From positions 85,297-143,968 of the forward strand of contig NZ_JARXRM010000030.1 of assembly GCF_029887875.1 (NCBI RefSeq): a stretch of 58,672 nucleotides of DNA. Direction: 5' to 3'. The position numbers and the translations under genes were made by a program. Every line of letters starts with the position of its first letter. Position 1 is the first letter of the stretch. Below the pieces are notes generated by a model. That model ran no database searches and was not told where the DNA came from. It saw only the letters and a list, made by a program, of their open reading frames with translations. Source of the DNA: Luteimonas endophytica (lineage in GTDB: Bacteria; Pseudomonadota; Gammaproteobacteria; Xanthomonadales; Xanthomonadaceae). Positions 39,665 through 48,379 of this stretch are shown piece after piece.

Positions 39665-41890
39665 ATGAAGCATCCGCTCAGTCTCGCCCTGGCCATCGCC
39701 GTCGCCGGCATGGCCGCCGCCCCCGTTCTCGTCCAGGCCCAGCAGACCGCCGTGTCCGGCGCCGAGTCCCTGCAGGGCAACCCCTTCCTCGAGAAGAGCA
39801 CGCTGCCACTGGAGTACCCGCACTTCGATCGCATCCGCGACGAGCACTTCGCGCCCGCCTTCGATGCCGGGATGAGGCAGAACCTGGCCGAGGTCGAGGC
39901 GATCGCCACCAACCCCGAAGCGCCGACCTTCGAGAACACCATTCTGGAGCTGGAGAAGTCCGGCCAGCTGCTCGGCCGCGCGGTGCGCGTGTTCTTCAAC
40001 CTGGTCGGCACCGATACCAACGATACGCGCAAGCAGCTGCAGGCCGACTATTCGGCCAGGTTCGCCGCGCACCAGGACGCCATCGCGCTCAATCCGCAGC
40101 TGTTCGAGCGGATCGAGACCCTGCACGAGAATCGCGATTCGCTGGGCCTGGACGCCGAGGGCGTGCGCCTGGTCGAGCGCTACTACACCGATTTCGTGCG
40201 CTCCGGCGCCAAGCTCGACGATGCCCAGAAGGCGCGTCTGAAGGAGATCAATGCCGAGCTCGCCGAACTGGGCACGAAGTTCAGCCAGAACGTGCTGGCC
40301 GAAGTCAACGATTCGGCGGTGGTGGTCGACACCCGCGAGGAGCTCGACGGCCTCACCGAGGCGCAGATCTCCGCCGCCGCCGAAGCCGCCAAGTCGCGCG
40401 GACACGAAGGCAAGTACGTCATCACCCTGCTCAACACCACCGGCCAGCCGCCGCTGTCGCAGCTGACCAACCGCGACCTGCGCGAACGCATCTTCAAGGC
40501 CTCGGTGGCGCGCGGCGCGCGCGGCAACGAGTGGGACAACACCGGCATCATCGCCCAGGTGGTGAAGCTGCGCGACGAGCGCGCCAAGATGCTCGGCTAT
40601 CCCAACCATGCCACCTACGTGCTCGAGGACGAGACCGCCAAGACCCCGCAGGCGGTCAACGACATGCTCGGTCAGCTCGCGCCGGCGGCGGTGGCGAACG
40701 CCCGACGCGAGGCCGCCGATCTGCAGGCGATGATCGACCAGGAACAGGCCGCCAAGGGCGAGGCCAGCTTCGAACTCGAGCCGTGGGACTGGGCCTTCTA
40801 CACCGAGAAGGTGCGCCAGGCCAGGTACGATTTCGACGAGTCCCAGCTCAAGCCGTACTTCGAGATGAAGAGCGTGCTCGAGGACGGCGTGTTCCACGCC
40901 GCGAACCAGTTCTACGGGATCAGCTTCAAGGAGCGGACCGACCTGCCGAAGTACCACCCGGACACCTGGATCTACGACGTGTTCGACGCGGACGGCAGCC
41001 AGCTGGCGATCTTCATCTTCGATCCGTATGCCCGCGACTCCAAGCGCGGCGGCGCCTGGATGAACTCCTACGTCTCGCAATCCGAGCTCGAAGGCACCAG
41101 CCCGGTCGTGGCCAACCACCAGAACATTCCCAAGCCGCAGGCCGGCGAGCCGACGCTGCTGACCTGGGACGAGGTCATCACCATGTTCCACGAGTTCGGC
41201 CATGCGCTGCACGGCATGTTCTCGGATGTGACCTACCCCTACTTCAGCGGTACCAGCGTGCCGCGCGACTTCGTCGAGTTCCCCTCGCAGGTCAACGAGA
41301 TGTGGGCGGACTGGCCTTCGATCCTGGCCAACTACGCCAAGCACCACGAGACCGGCGAACCGATGCCGCAGGAGCTCCTGGACAAGGTGCTCGAGACCGC
41401 CAGGTTCAACCAGGGCTTCGCCACCACCGAGTACCTGGCCGCCGCGATGCTCGACCAGCGCCTGCACCAGGCCGAGGGCGACGCGATTCCGGCCGCGGAC
41501 GAGATCGTGCGGTTCGAAGCCGAAGCCCTCGCCGCCGACGGCATCGACTTCGCCGCGGTGCCGCCGCGCTACAAGCTGCCCTACTTCAGCCACATCATGG
41601 GCGGCTACTCGGCCGGCTATTACGCCTACATCTGGTCCGAGGTGCTGGACGCCAACACCGTCAAGTGGATCGAGGAGCACGGCGGCCTGACCCGCGCCAA
41701 CGGCGACCGCTTCCGCGCCACCCTGCTTTCCCAGGGCGGCAGCAAGGATGCGCTGCAGCTGTTCCGCGACTTCTCCGGGGCCGACCCCGACATCACCCCG
41801 CTGCTGGAGAAGCGCGGCCTGGTGGTACCGGACACGGACGACGGCGCACCGCCCGAGGCCGAGCCGACAACGCTGCCGGCCGACTCCTGA
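39665..41890 (+). CDS. Peptidase family M3 oligopeptidase, exported Dcp-like
   Basis: A 741-residue zinc metallopeptidase. The N terminus is a signal peptide ending near AQA (residues about 1-27), so it probably acts in the periplasm like dipeptidyl carboxypeptidase Dcp. The zinc site HEFGH starts at His509 (TMFHEFGHALHGMF), with the third ligand Glu in the following helix (FVEFPSQVNEMW). Length fits Dcp/OpdA (680-720 plus signal). It digests short peptides. GGGAAG precedes the ATG. A clear intrinsic terminator follows the stop at 41925-41953. Confidence 0.94.
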   Translation: MKHPLSLALAIAVAGMAAAPVLVQAQQTAVSGAESLQGNPFLEKSTLPLEYPHFDRIRDEHFAPAFDAGMRQNLAEVEAIATNPEAPTFENTILELEKSGQLLGRAVRVFFNLVGTDTNDTRKQLQADYSARFAAHQDAIALNPQLFERIETLHENRDSLGLDAEGVRLVERYYTDFVRSGAKLDDAQKARLKEINAELAELGTKFSQNVLAEVNDSAVVVDTREELDGLTEAQISAAAEAAKSRGHEGKYVITLLNTTGQPPLSQLTNRDLRERIFKASVARGARGNEWDNTGIIAQVVKLRDERAKMLGYPNHATYVLEDETAKTPQAVNDMLGQLAPAAVANARREAADLQAMIDQEQAAKGEASFELEPWDWAFYTEKVRQARYDFDESQLKPYFEMKSVLEDGVFHAANQFYGISFKERTDLPKYHPDTWIYDVFDADGSQLAIFIFDPYARDSKRGGAWMNSYVSQSELEGTSPVVANHQNIPKPQAGEPTLLTWDEVITMFHEFGHALHGMFSDVTYPYFSGTSVPRDFVEFPSQVNEMWADWPSILANYAKHHETGEPMPQELLDKVLETARFNQGFATTEYLAAAMLDQRLHQAEGDAIPAADEIVRFEAEALAADGIDFAAVPPRYKLPYFSHIMGGYSAGYYAYIWSEVLDANTVKWIEEHGGLTRANGDRFRATLLSQGGSKDALQLFRDFSGADPDITPLLEKRGLVVPDTDDGAPPEAEPTTLPADS

Positions 41891-41924
41891 TCCAGGCCGT
41901 CGCCATCGACGCGATGCGCACGCG

Positions 41925-41953
41925 GGCCGCCCGGGAATCCGGGCGGCCTTTTT
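41925..41953 (+). terminator. Rho-independent terminator of the M3 peptidase gene
   Basis: GGCCGCCCGG (41925-41934), loop GAAT, CCGGGCGGCC (41939-41948), then TTTTT. A perfect 10-bp stem with a U-tract, 35 nt after the stop. It works in the plus direction only. Confidence 0.9.
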
Positions 41954-41964
41954 GCATCCCCGGG

Positions 41965-43278
41965 CTATAGCGGATCGGCCAGGTCGAGGAAGATCTCGCG
42001 GGCGGTCACGCCGAGGTCGGGCTGGTCGATGAAGACTCCGTCCACCCCAAGCGCGTACAACTGCAGCGCCTCGCCGACCACCGACTGCGCGACGCCGTTG
42101 GGCGCCTGGGCGAGGAAGGCCTCTTCGGCGCGCAGGGTGTAGGGATGGACCTTCAACCCCGCGGCCAGCGCGTGGCCCAGCATCGGATGGACGCGGCCGG
42201 TGGTGCGCGTGGCCAGCAACGCGCGACCGTCCCCGTCCACGTCGACCGGCGGCGCCAGCGGCGTCCGCGGCAACAGGTCGTTCTTCCACGGGCCGACGCC
42301 GCTGGCGTAGTGCGCGCTCATCCATGCCAGCACCGGCCGGGTGGCCAGCGCGCCGTAGCGGGTGCCGGCGCCGATCCCGCCTTCCACCAACTCGGCCAGC
42401 CCGCCGTACACCGCCGCCGGGTCGCTGCCCTGCGCGGCGTGCCAGGCCATGTCGTAGGGCGTGGCCTCGTCGAAGTCGCTGTAGAGCTGCATCAGCGGGA
42501 GGTCGACGCCCGCCGCGGGCATGATCCGGGTCTCGAGTTCGAGCAGGTTCTCGACCTCGAAGCTCTGGATGTAGACCTGGCGCGGATCGGTGAAACCCTC
42601 CGCCACCAGCGTCTCGACCAGCTTCGCTCCCAGCGACATGCCGATCGGCGTGCCATCCAGGCGCATGCCCTCGCGCGCGAAGTAGGTCGGATGCTTGGTT
42701 TCCGGATAGACGCCGATGATGCGCCCCGGGCGGCTCTCCCGCTTCGCCAGCCGCACCACCTCCGCGAAGGTCGGCACCTGGAAGCGGCCGTCGTAGCGCG
42801 CGTTGCGGGGCCGGACTTCGGGAATGCGTTCCCTGGCGCGCAGGGTGCGGATCTCGGCGAGGGTGAAGTCCTCGGTGAACCAGCCGGTCACCGCCGTACC
42901 GTCGACCACCTTGGTGGTCCGGCGGTCGGCGAACTCGAGGCGCTCGGCCACGTCGGTGGTGCCGGAGATCTCGTTTTCGTGGCGGGCGATCAGCACGCCG
43001 TCGCTGGTGGCGACCAGATCCGGCTCGATGAAGTCGGCGCCCTGGCGGATCGCCAGGCGGTAGGCCTCCAAGGTGTGCTCGGGGCGGTAGCCGCTCGCGC
43101 CGCGGTGGGCGATGACGATCAGGCCGTGGCGGTCGCGGTGGTGCTGTGCGGATTCGGCCCGGGCGCTCATCGCGCCGTCCTGCGCGCAGGCAGCGAAGCT
43201 GCTGGCGAAGAACAGCAGCGCGGCGACCGCGGCCGGGCATCGGTGGCGGATGACTCGGTATCGATATCGGGGGGACAT
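41965..43278 (-). CDS. Glycerophosphodiester phosphodiesterase, GlpQ type, exported
   Basis: A 437-residue protein with an N-terminal signal sequence (about 1-31). The catalytic core opens with IAHRGASGYRPEHT (His58, Arg59) and has the metal-binding FIEPDLVATSDGVLIARHE, as in periplasmic GlpQ. It hydrolyses glycerophosphodiesters to glycerol-3-phosphate and an alcohol. Longer than E. coli GlpQ (358) through loops in the TIM barrel. The signal ends in FAAC, a weak lipobox, so soluble or lipid-anchored are both possible. GGAGG precedes the ATG at 43278. Convergent with the M3 peptidase gene. Confidence 0.92.
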   Translation of the reverse strand: MSPRYRYRVIRHRCPAAVAALLFFASSFAACAQDGAMSARAESAQHHRDRHGLIVIAHRGASGYRPEHTLEAYRLAIRQGADFIEPDLVATSDGVLIARHENEISGTTDVAERLEFADRRTTKVVDGTAVTGWFTEDFTLAEIRTLRARERIPEVRPRNARYDGRFQVPTFAEVVRLAKRESRPGRIIGVYPETKHPTYFAREGMRLDGTPIGMSLGAKLVETLVAEGFTDPRQVYIQSFEVENLLELETRIMPAAGVDLPLMQLYSDFDEATPYDMAWHAAQGSDPAAVYGGLAELVEGGIGAGTRYGALATRPVLAWMSAHYASGVGPWKNDLLPRTPLAPPVDVDGDGRALLATRTTGRVHPMLGHALAAGLKVHPYTLRAEEAFLAQAPNGVAQSVVGEALQLYALGVDGVFIDQPDLGVTAREIFLDLADPL

Positions 43279-43456
43279 GGCGTCGTGCCTCCAGGGTGGC
43301 GGGTGGGCCGGCGCCCCCTGTCCGAACCGGCCTGCGCAGGGTTGCCGGCCCAGGTTGCGCCGCGTTGACGGTCCCGCGACGAAAACGGAACCGGCCCGCA
43401 CCGCGAATGTGGCCGGCGTCGCGGATCGGGCAGCGCCCGCCGCGTGGGCCCGGGAA

Positions 43457-44578
43457 TCAGCGCGGCGCGTCGTAGCCGCCCGGCAACCCGTCGGGCGAGA
43501 GCACGAGCTGCCACAGCTGGATGCGCCTGGCCCGGAAACTGGCCATCGAGGCCGCCAGGTAGAACCGCCACATGCGCCGGAAGCGCTGGTCGTAGCGCGG
43601 CGGCAGCGTGTCCCATGCGCGTTCGATGTTGTCGCGCCAGGCCTGCAGGGTGCGGTCGTAGTCGGGACCGAAGCCGTGCCAGTCCTCGATCACGAAGCGC
43701 CGCTCGAGCGCGCGCGCGATCTGGGCCGCCGACGGCAGCATCGAGTTGGGAAAGATGTAGCGGTCGATCCATGGATCGGTGCGGTGGCGCGAGACGTTGC
43801 TGCCGATGGTATGCAACAGGACCAGTCCGTCCTTCTCGAGGCAGCGGCGTGCGAGGCGGAAATAGCGGCGATAGTTCTTGACCCCGACGTGTTCGAACAT
43901 GCCGATCGAGACGATGCGGTCGAAGCGTTCGTCCAGTTCGCGGTAGTCCTGCAGCCGGATCTCGACCGGCAGCCCGGCGCACAGGCGCCGCGCGTACGCG
44001 GCCTGCTCGCGCGATATCGTCACTCCCACGCCGGCAACGCCGTAGCGTTCGGCGGCGAAGCGCAGCATCTCGCCCCAGCCGCAGCCGATGTCGAGCAGGC
44101 GCATCCCGGGCCGCAGCCCCAGCTTGCGGCAGCACAGGTCGAGCTTGGCCTCCTGGGCGGCGTCCAGATCCGTGGCGTGGCGCCAGTAGCCGCAACTGTA
44201 GACCATCAGCCGACCGAGCATCGCCGCGTACAGGTCGTTGCCCAGGTCGTAGTGACGCTCGCCGACGGCGCGCCCACGGCGCCGATCCTGCAGGTTGAAG
44301 AGCAGCGCGCGGGCGCCGTCGAGCACCTCGCCGAGGCCATGCACGCGCTCGTCCAGGCGCGCACGCATCATCCGCAGCAGCAGCCCGTCCAGCGAGCCGG
44401 TCTCCCACCACCCGTCCATGTAGGCTTCGCCCAGGCCGAGCGATCCCTGCGCCAGCACCCGGGCATGGAAACGCGCATCGTGGACCCGCAGATCCCATTC
44501 GCGGCTCCCGTCGATGCGGATGTCGGCTTGCTCCAGCAGCGCCCGCACCCGCCGCCGCAATCGTTCGCTGGTGGCCAT
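43457..44578 (-). CDS. cfa: Cyclopropane-fatty-acyl-phospholipid synthase
   Basis: A 373-residue SAM-dependent enzyme that adds a methylene bridge to double bonds of membrane phospholipid acyl chains, often in stationary phase or acid. N-terminal domain (about 1-100), then HYDLGNDLY and the SAM-binding LLDIGCGWGEM (161-171), and catalytic region SIGMFEHVGVKNYRRYF. Length agrees with E. coli Cfa (382). Two overlapping TAGACT boxes lie upstream at 44606-44616. The gene follows the DUF4163 lipoprotein gene but has its own promoter. Confidence 0.94.
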   Translation of the reverse strand: MATSERLRRRVRALLEQADIRIDGSREWDLRVHDARFHARVLAQGSLGLGEAYMDGWWETGSLDGLLLRMMRARLDERVHGLGEVLDGARALLFNLQDRRRGRAVGERHYDLGNDLYAAMLGRLMVYSCGYWRHATDLDAAQEAKLDLCCRKLGLRPGMRLLDIGCGWGEMLRFAAERYGVAGVGVTISREQAAYARRLCAGLPVEIRLQDYRELDERFDRIVSIGMFEHVGVKNYRRYFRLARRCLEKDGLVLLHTIGSNVSRHRTDPWIDRYIFPNSMLPSAAQIARALERRFVIEDWHGFGPDYDRTLQAWRDNIERAWDTLPPRYDQRFRRMWRFYLAASMASFRARRIQLWQLVLSPDGLPGGYDAPR

Positions 44579-44605
44579 GTTTCAGCCCCCGGTCGGCCCG
44601 CCACC

Positions 44606-44616
44606 AGTCTAGTCTA
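44606..44616 (-). promoter_or_regulatory. Overlapping -10 boxes TAGACTAGACT upstream of cfa
   Basis: Two TAGACT hexamers share one base (minus strand 44616-44606), about 28 nt before the cfa ATG. Either could direct transcription with start sites five bases apart. No strong -35. Confidence 0.45.
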
Positions 44617-44634
44617 GCGCCCCGGGCGCCGTAT

Positions 44635-45483
44635 TCAGCCGGTCACGAACAGGGGCTTGACCGGCTCTGCCAGATGCGCGGCGAGCACGTCCGCCGGCAC
44701 CTCGACGCTGCGGGTGCCGTCGGCATAGGGAGCCACCTGGTACGGAGGAAACACGAAGCGCAGCGCCCGGATCCGGCCGTCCACCGCCATCACCGGCTCG
44801 AAGTGGGCGAAGTTGTCCGGGTCGGGGGCCGAACCCTCGTCGATCATGCGCCCGGCCGACCGGATCGTCTCGAGGCGCTGCCCCGGCTCCAGTTCCTCGG
44901 CGTCCACCCGCTGCGACAGCTCGGCGTGCAGCTGCTCGCGCACGTAACCGGCCAGCGCCTGCCAGCCGCTCTGGTCGGCGAACAGATCCTGCGCCCGCAG
45001 CAGCCGCTGCTGCCGCGGCAGCCACACGAAGCGGGCCACCAGCGGGTTGCCATGGGCGCCGCCGGTGTAGGTGCTGCCGTCGGCGGCCACCGCCACCACC
45101 CGCGGGGTCTCGGCGACCATGCGGAATTCCAGCGACAGGTCGTAGGGAGCGGGCGGACGGCCCTCGCCCATCGCGTCGACGGCGGCGGCCAGCTCGGCGC
45201 GCGCCGCCTGGGCATAGCGGTTCAGCTCGGCGGCCAGGCCCGGATAGCGGCTGGCGGCCGACGGGTAGCTGATGCCGACCACGAAGCGGGGATCGTGTTC
45301 GATGACGTCCTCGAGCTCCACCGGAACGGCCGGAGCCGCCGGGCGCGGCACGGACGCCCCGTCGGGACCGCTCATCTGCGCGTCCTGCGCCGGAGCCGGC
45401 ACCTGCGGCGGCCCGGATTCACGGCGGCACGCGGCCGTCGCCAGCACCAGCATCAACACCAGGCAGATCGACCCACGCTTCAT
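44635..45483 (-). CDS. Lipoprotein with DUF4163/DUF3298 (RsiV-like) domains
   Basis: A 282-residue protein. A lipoprotein signal peptide ends in ATAAC with Cys19. A short Pro/Ala-rich linker follows, then a DUF4163 region (VVGISYPSA...EFRMVAETPRVVAVAADGSTYTGGAHGN) and DUF3298 (LLRAQDLFADQSGWQAL...FVFPPYQVAPYADG). The same pair forms the extracytoplasmic part of the B. subtilis anti-sigma factor RsiV, which binds lysozyme, but this protein lacks the cytoplasmic anti-sigma domain. The role is unknown; envelope location is inferred. ATG 45483 is separated from csp by a terminator. Confidence 0.85.
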   Translation of the reverse strand: MKRGSICLVLMLVLATAACRRESGPPQVPAPAQDAQMSGPDGASVPRPAAPAVPVELEDVIEHDPRFVVGISYPSAASRYPGLAAELNRYAQAARAELAAAVDAMGEGRPPAPYDLSLEFRMVAETPRVVAVAADGSTYTGGAHGNPLVARFVWLPRQQRLLRAQDLFADQSGWQALAGYVREQLHAELSQRVDAEELEPGQRLETIRSAGRMIDEGSAPDPDNFAHFEPVMAVDGRIRALRFVFPPYQVAPYADGTRSVEVPADVLAAHLAEPVKPLFVTG

Positions 45484-45550
45484 TCCGGCCCCTTCGGCTG
45501 CGGCGGCGCATCGTAGCGTCGGCGGCGTGACGAACCGATGGAGACGGCCA

Positions 45551-45577
45551 AAGAAAAACCCGGCCGGAGCCGGGTTT
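45551..45577 (-). terminator. Rho-independent terminator of the cold-shock gene
   Basis: On the minus strand AACCCGGC, loop TCCG, GCCGGGTT, then TTTCTT. An 8-bp stem with U-rich tail, 26 nt after the csp stop and before the next gene. Confidence 0.85.
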
Positions 45578-45602
45578 CTCTGCTTGCCGTAGCCGTGAAG
45601 GC

Positions 45603-45812
45603 TTACTCGGGCTGCACTTCGTCGGCCTGCAGGCCCTTCTGGCCCTGCACGACCTTGAAGGAGACCTTCTGGCCTTCCTGCAGGGACTTGAAGCCGGTGC
45701 CCTGGATCGAGCGGAAATGGACGAAGACGTCCTGGCCGCTTTCCGGGGTGATGAAGCCGAAGCCCTTGGCATCGTTGAACCACTTGACGGTTCCGGTCTG
45801 GCGATCGCTCAC
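45603..45812 (-). CDS. Cold-shock protein, CspA family
   Basis: A 69-residue single OB-fold RNA chaperone. Both nucleic-acid motifs are present: KGFGFI (RNP1) and VFVHF (RNP2), with the aromatic Trp of KWFNDAKG. Starts with GTG at 45812, preceded by AGGAG 10 nt upstream. The 201-nt gap upstream is long enough to hold the structured 5' leader found on cold-inducible csp mRNAs, but I cannot assign its start. A strong terminator follows, so it is monocistronic. Whether it is cold-induced or constitutive cannot be read from the sequence. Confidence 0.95.
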   Translation of the reverse strand: MSDRQTGTVKWFNDAKGFGFITPESGQDVFVHFRSIQGTGFKSLQEGQKVSFKVVQGQKGLQADEVQPE

Positions 45813-46013
45813 GTTTTGTTACTCCTCAAACACAGCTTGTTGAATTGGACACGGCCCGCGCACTGCGGCGCCGCGACTGTCGAGCAAGGGGTAACGCGAA
45901 AGCGATGGAGCGGATCGTCCCGACCGGCCGGAGCCGGGCGTACAGCCTTTGATCTACCGCATCGGAGCCACGATGTACCGTGATCCCGCTTTGAACAGTT
46001 TGGGCACCATACC

Positions 46014-46370
46014 CTACTTGCGGACAAAAGTGTGAATGGGGGCCTGGGGGCCGCCGGACGCCCGGGAGCCGGGCGCGGCCCGCAGCGCCGAGTACTCCGG
46101 ATGGCGCTGCATCCAGGCGTCGGCATAGGAACAGCGCGGGTCGACTGCCAGCCCCGCCTCCTGCGCGTGCCGCAATGCCGCCTCGACCAGGCGCCCGGCA
46201 ATCCCGCGGCCGCCGATCGCGGCCGGCACCCCGGTATGCACGATGGCCATCCCGCCGTCGACGACTTCGTAGGCGAGAACCGCGCGATGGCCATCGGCCT
46301 CGAGCGCGAACGTCGCGGCGGCGGGATCGTGGCGGATCCCTTCCGCCGGGGCCGGGTCATTCACCGGCAT
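46014..46370 (-). CDS. Small GNAT acetyltransferase, YjdJ type (Acetyltransf_CG)
   Basis: A 118-residue minimal GNAT. It has the family pattern [17 protein letters not shown], acetyl-CoA-binding [14 protein letters not shown], and the C-terminal block ([17 protein letters not shown]). Such small GNATs occur from bacteria to man; targets are mostly unknown. ATG 46370 starts inside the end of the upstream ATAKK-repeat gene (14-nt overlap), so translation is likely coupled and the two proteins may work together. No strong Shine-Dalgarno sequence is seen. The cold-shock gene follows on the same strand after 201 nt. Confidence 0.87.
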   Translation of the reverse strand: MPVNDPAPAEGIRHDPAAATFALEADGHRAVLAYEVVDGGMAIVHTGVPAAIGGRGIAGRLVEAALRHAQEAGLAVDPRCSYADAWMQRHPEYSALRAAPGSRASGGPQAPIHTFVRK

Positions 46371-47187
46371 CGCCCCGGTGGTCGCGCTTGCCCTGGTTGA
46401 TGCGGTCACGGGTGCCGACGCTGCCCTGGATCGCAGAGAGCCGCGCCTCGGCGGCATGCAGCGCTTCCGCCCGCTGTGCGGCGCCAGTGGACTGGAAGCC
46501 GGTGGCCGGGACATCGGCGGCGTCGCCGCCGACGCTCTGCCAGGGCTTTGGCCGGCGGGCCTGCTCCTGCTTGGCCTCGAGCAGGGCGCGGGTGTTCTCG
46601 AGCGCCTGCTCGGGCGTGATCCGGCGCCGGCGCCGCGGCGTTCCCGGTGTGTCGGCACGCTTGGCGGTGGCCTTCTTGGCAGTGGCCTTCTTGGCGGTGG
46701 CCTTCTTGGCGGTGGCCTTCTTGGCGGTGGCCTTCTTGGCGGTGGCCTTCTTGGCGGTGGCCTTCTTGGCGGTGGCCTTCTTGGCGGTGGCCTTCTTGGC
46801 GGTGGCCTTCTTGGCGGTGGCCTTCTTGGCGGTGGCCTTCTTGGCAGTGGCCTTGGCGGCCTTGTCCGCCGCAGCTTCGCGCTTGCGCGCGAGCTTCAGC
46901 TGCGCCTCGAAACGTCGGAGGATTTCCGCCAGCAGTTCGGCCTTGTCACGACCGCGCTGGCGATCGGTTCCGCCCGGTCCGCCCTGGTTCCCCGCGCGCC
47001 TCCGCGAGGCCGGCTTCGGCCGCTGCACCAGGTCGCGGGCGCGGTCGCGCGCCTTGCGGGCCCGCTCGATGCGGCTGCGCAGCGCGGCACTGTCGAGGCG
47101 GCGCAGCGGGTTGGCCCTGCTGTCGTCGTAGAGGCCCATCTCCGTCTTGTTGAGCAGGCTGGTCGCCCGGGTCCGGGTCATCGGCAT
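46357..47187 (-). CDS. Lys/Ala-rich histone H1-like protein with ATAKK repeats
   Basis: A 276-residue, strongly basic protein. Residues 1-90 are a conserved-looking domain ([20 protein letters not shown], then Arg/Lys-rich helices). A charged helix ([21 protein letters not shown]) leads to 13 ATAK pentapeptides, 12 of them ATAKK and the last ATAKR. The C-terminal third ([25 protein letters not shown]...) is also basic. Lys-Ala repeats of this type occur in bacterial H1-like and AlgP-like DNA-binding proteins, so nucleoid binding is a reasonable guess but unproven. AGGAG lies 5 nt before the ATG at 47187. The gene overlaps the GNAT gene. Confidence 0.8.
   Translation of the reverse strand: MPMTRTRATSLLNKTEMGLYDDSRANPLRRLDSAALRSRIERARKARDRARDLVQRPKPASRRRAGNQGGPGGTDRQRGRDKAELLAEILRRFEAQLKLARKREAAADKAAKATAKKATAKKATAKKATAKKATAKKATAKKATAKKATAKKATAKKATAKKATAKKATAKKATAKRADTPGTPRRRRRITPEQALENTRALLEAKQEQARRPKPWQSVGGDAADVPATGFQSTGAAQRAEALHAAEARLSAIQGSVGTRDRINQGKRDHRGDAGE
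46661..46855. repeat. 15-bp tandem repeat encoding ATAKK
   Basis: Thirteen units of a 15-bp motif (plus-strand form TTGGCGGTGGCCTTC), twelve full and one ending in G. The interior units are identical; the second and last carry a synonymous GGCAGT variant. The unit length keeps the reading frame, so slippage changes the tail length and not the frame. Confidence 0.95.
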
Positions 47188-47412
47188 TGGATCTCCTCGT
47201 GGAACTGTCGGGTGGTGGCCCCGGGAATAGCACAGCCCGGATCCAAGGGCGGTGACGGGACTGCCCAGGGCGGCATCAGTCAGTCACGGCCGGGAACCGC
47301 TCCGGTCTGCCCCCAGGCGTCAGAAAATTTGTGCAACGACGCACAGATTTTTCCGGCACGCTTATTGCTTCTACAACAAGCAACCCTGCGACGATCCAAC
47401 CCCGAGACCGCC

Positions 47413-47586
47413 ATGCTCGATCATTCCGGAGAACTCGAGGCAGTCAACCGCCTCTACGAACTCGCCCGCGACGGCGAGACCGACAGCAGCGAATACACCC
47501 GCCTCGACCAGCAGGTGTTCAGCGCCCTGGTCCAGACCTACGGCGCCGAGGAAGGCATCGTCCGCCAGACCGCCGTCGCGGCCTGA
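47413..47586 (+). CDS. 57-residue hypothetical protein
   Basis: ATG 47413 opens a frame of 57 residues (MLDHSGELEAVNRLYELA...GIVRQTAVAA), acidic and probably helical, with no signal or membrane segment. I do not recognise a family. The codon use is like that of the surroundings. Upstream (47320-47400) is the most A+T-rich stretch in this region, with TTTCCG and TACAAC 16 nt apart as a possible promoter. It is probably a real small gene because the codons are coding-like and the start lies next to this A+T-rich stretch, but the ribosome binding site is weak. The rhomboid gene converges on it. Confidence 0.55.
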   Translation: MLDHSGELEAVNRLYELARDGETDSSEYTRLDQQVFSALVQTYGAEEGIVRQTAVAA

Positions 47587-47604
47587 ACCGTCTTCGAGGC
47601 GCGC

Positions 47605-48228
47605 TCAGCCCCCGAACGAGGGGCTGGCCAGCCGCGCCAGGAAGGTGGTGGCCACGCGCGGCTCCATCGTCACGGTGAACAGCATCCCGTAGGCGGCGCC
47701 CCAGAGGTGGGCGCTGTGGTTGACGTTGTCGCTGCCGCGCCGGTCCATCCAGATGCTGTAGCCGATGTACAGCAGCGCGAAGACGAACGCCGGGATTCCG
47801 ATCGGGATCAGGAACAGGTAGATCGGCGCCCACGGCTCCAGCAGGACGAACGAGAACAGCACCGCCGAGACCGCCCCCGAGGCGCCCAGGCTGCGGTAGG
47901 CCGGGTCGTGCTGGTGGCGCATGTAGGTGGGCAGGATCGCCACCACGATCGCCGACAGGTAGAAGGCCAGGTAGCCGAGGCTGCCGATCCGCTCGGCGTA
48001 GAACGCCTCCATCGCGCCGCCGAAGAAGTACAGCGTGATCATGTTGAACAACAGGTGCATCCAGTCGGCGTGCACGAAACCGTGCGTCACCAGCCGTTCG
48101 TACTGGCGGTGGCGGTCGATCGCCGGCGGCCACAGCAGCAGCCGCTCGATCAGGCGCGGACGTTCGAACGCCCGCCATGACACCAGCACGGTGACGCCGA
48201 TGATGGCGAGGGTGACGATCGATTCCAT
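47605..48228 (-). CDS. Rhomboid family intramembrane serine protease
   Basis: A 207-residue membrane protein with about six hydrophobic segments. The catalytic Ser117 is in SLGASGAVSA and the catalytic His174 in NHSAHLWGA. The loop HADWMHLLFNMITLYFFG is typical of rhomboids. It cleaves transmembrane substrates; the target is unknown. ATG 48228 fits best with the first membrane helix (MESIVTLAIIGVTVLV); upstream frame to 48291 is Arg-rich and less likely. TAGGCT lies 37 nt upstream as a -10. Convergent with the 57-residue gene. Confidence 0.92.
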   Translation of the reverse strand: MESIVTLAIIGVTVLVSWRAFERPRLIERLLLWPPAIDRHRQYERLVTHGFVHADWMHLLFNMITLYFFGGAMEAFYAERIGSLGYLAFYLSAIVVAILPTYMRHQHDPAYRSLGASGAVSAVLFSFVLLEPWAPIYLFLIPIGIPAFVFALLYIGYSIWMDRRGSDNVNHSAHLWGAAYGMLFTVTMEPRVATTFLARLASPSFGG

Positions 48229-48265
48229 CCAGTTCCATCCGTCGCGGACGCGGGCGCGGTTCCGA

Positions 48266-48271
48266 AGCCTA
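48266..48271 (-). promoter_or_regulatory. -10 box TAGGCT of the rhomboid gene
   Basis: TAGGCT on the minus strand, giving a predicted leader of about 31 nt to the ATG at 48228. Confidence 0.4.
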
Positions 48272-48379
48272 GCAGGATATCCATCGCGCACCCCAGCGCT
48301 CCGGGGCCGCTGGCGGCACGCTGCAGCCGGGCGCGCGAACGGGCATCATGATCGCCCTTCCCGAGGCCGCCCGCGCACG

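Noticed and set aside
41965..43278. GDPD as a lipoprotein
   Set aside because: The residue three before Cys is Phe, outside the usual lipobox, so soluble periplasmic location is kept as equal option.
43279..43456. Regulatory RNA between GDPD and cfa
   Set aside because: No hairpin with U-tract or promoter was visible; nothing to support it.
46661..46855. CRISPR array or VNTR element
   Set aside because: Repeat units are contiguous with no spacers and encode protein in frame.
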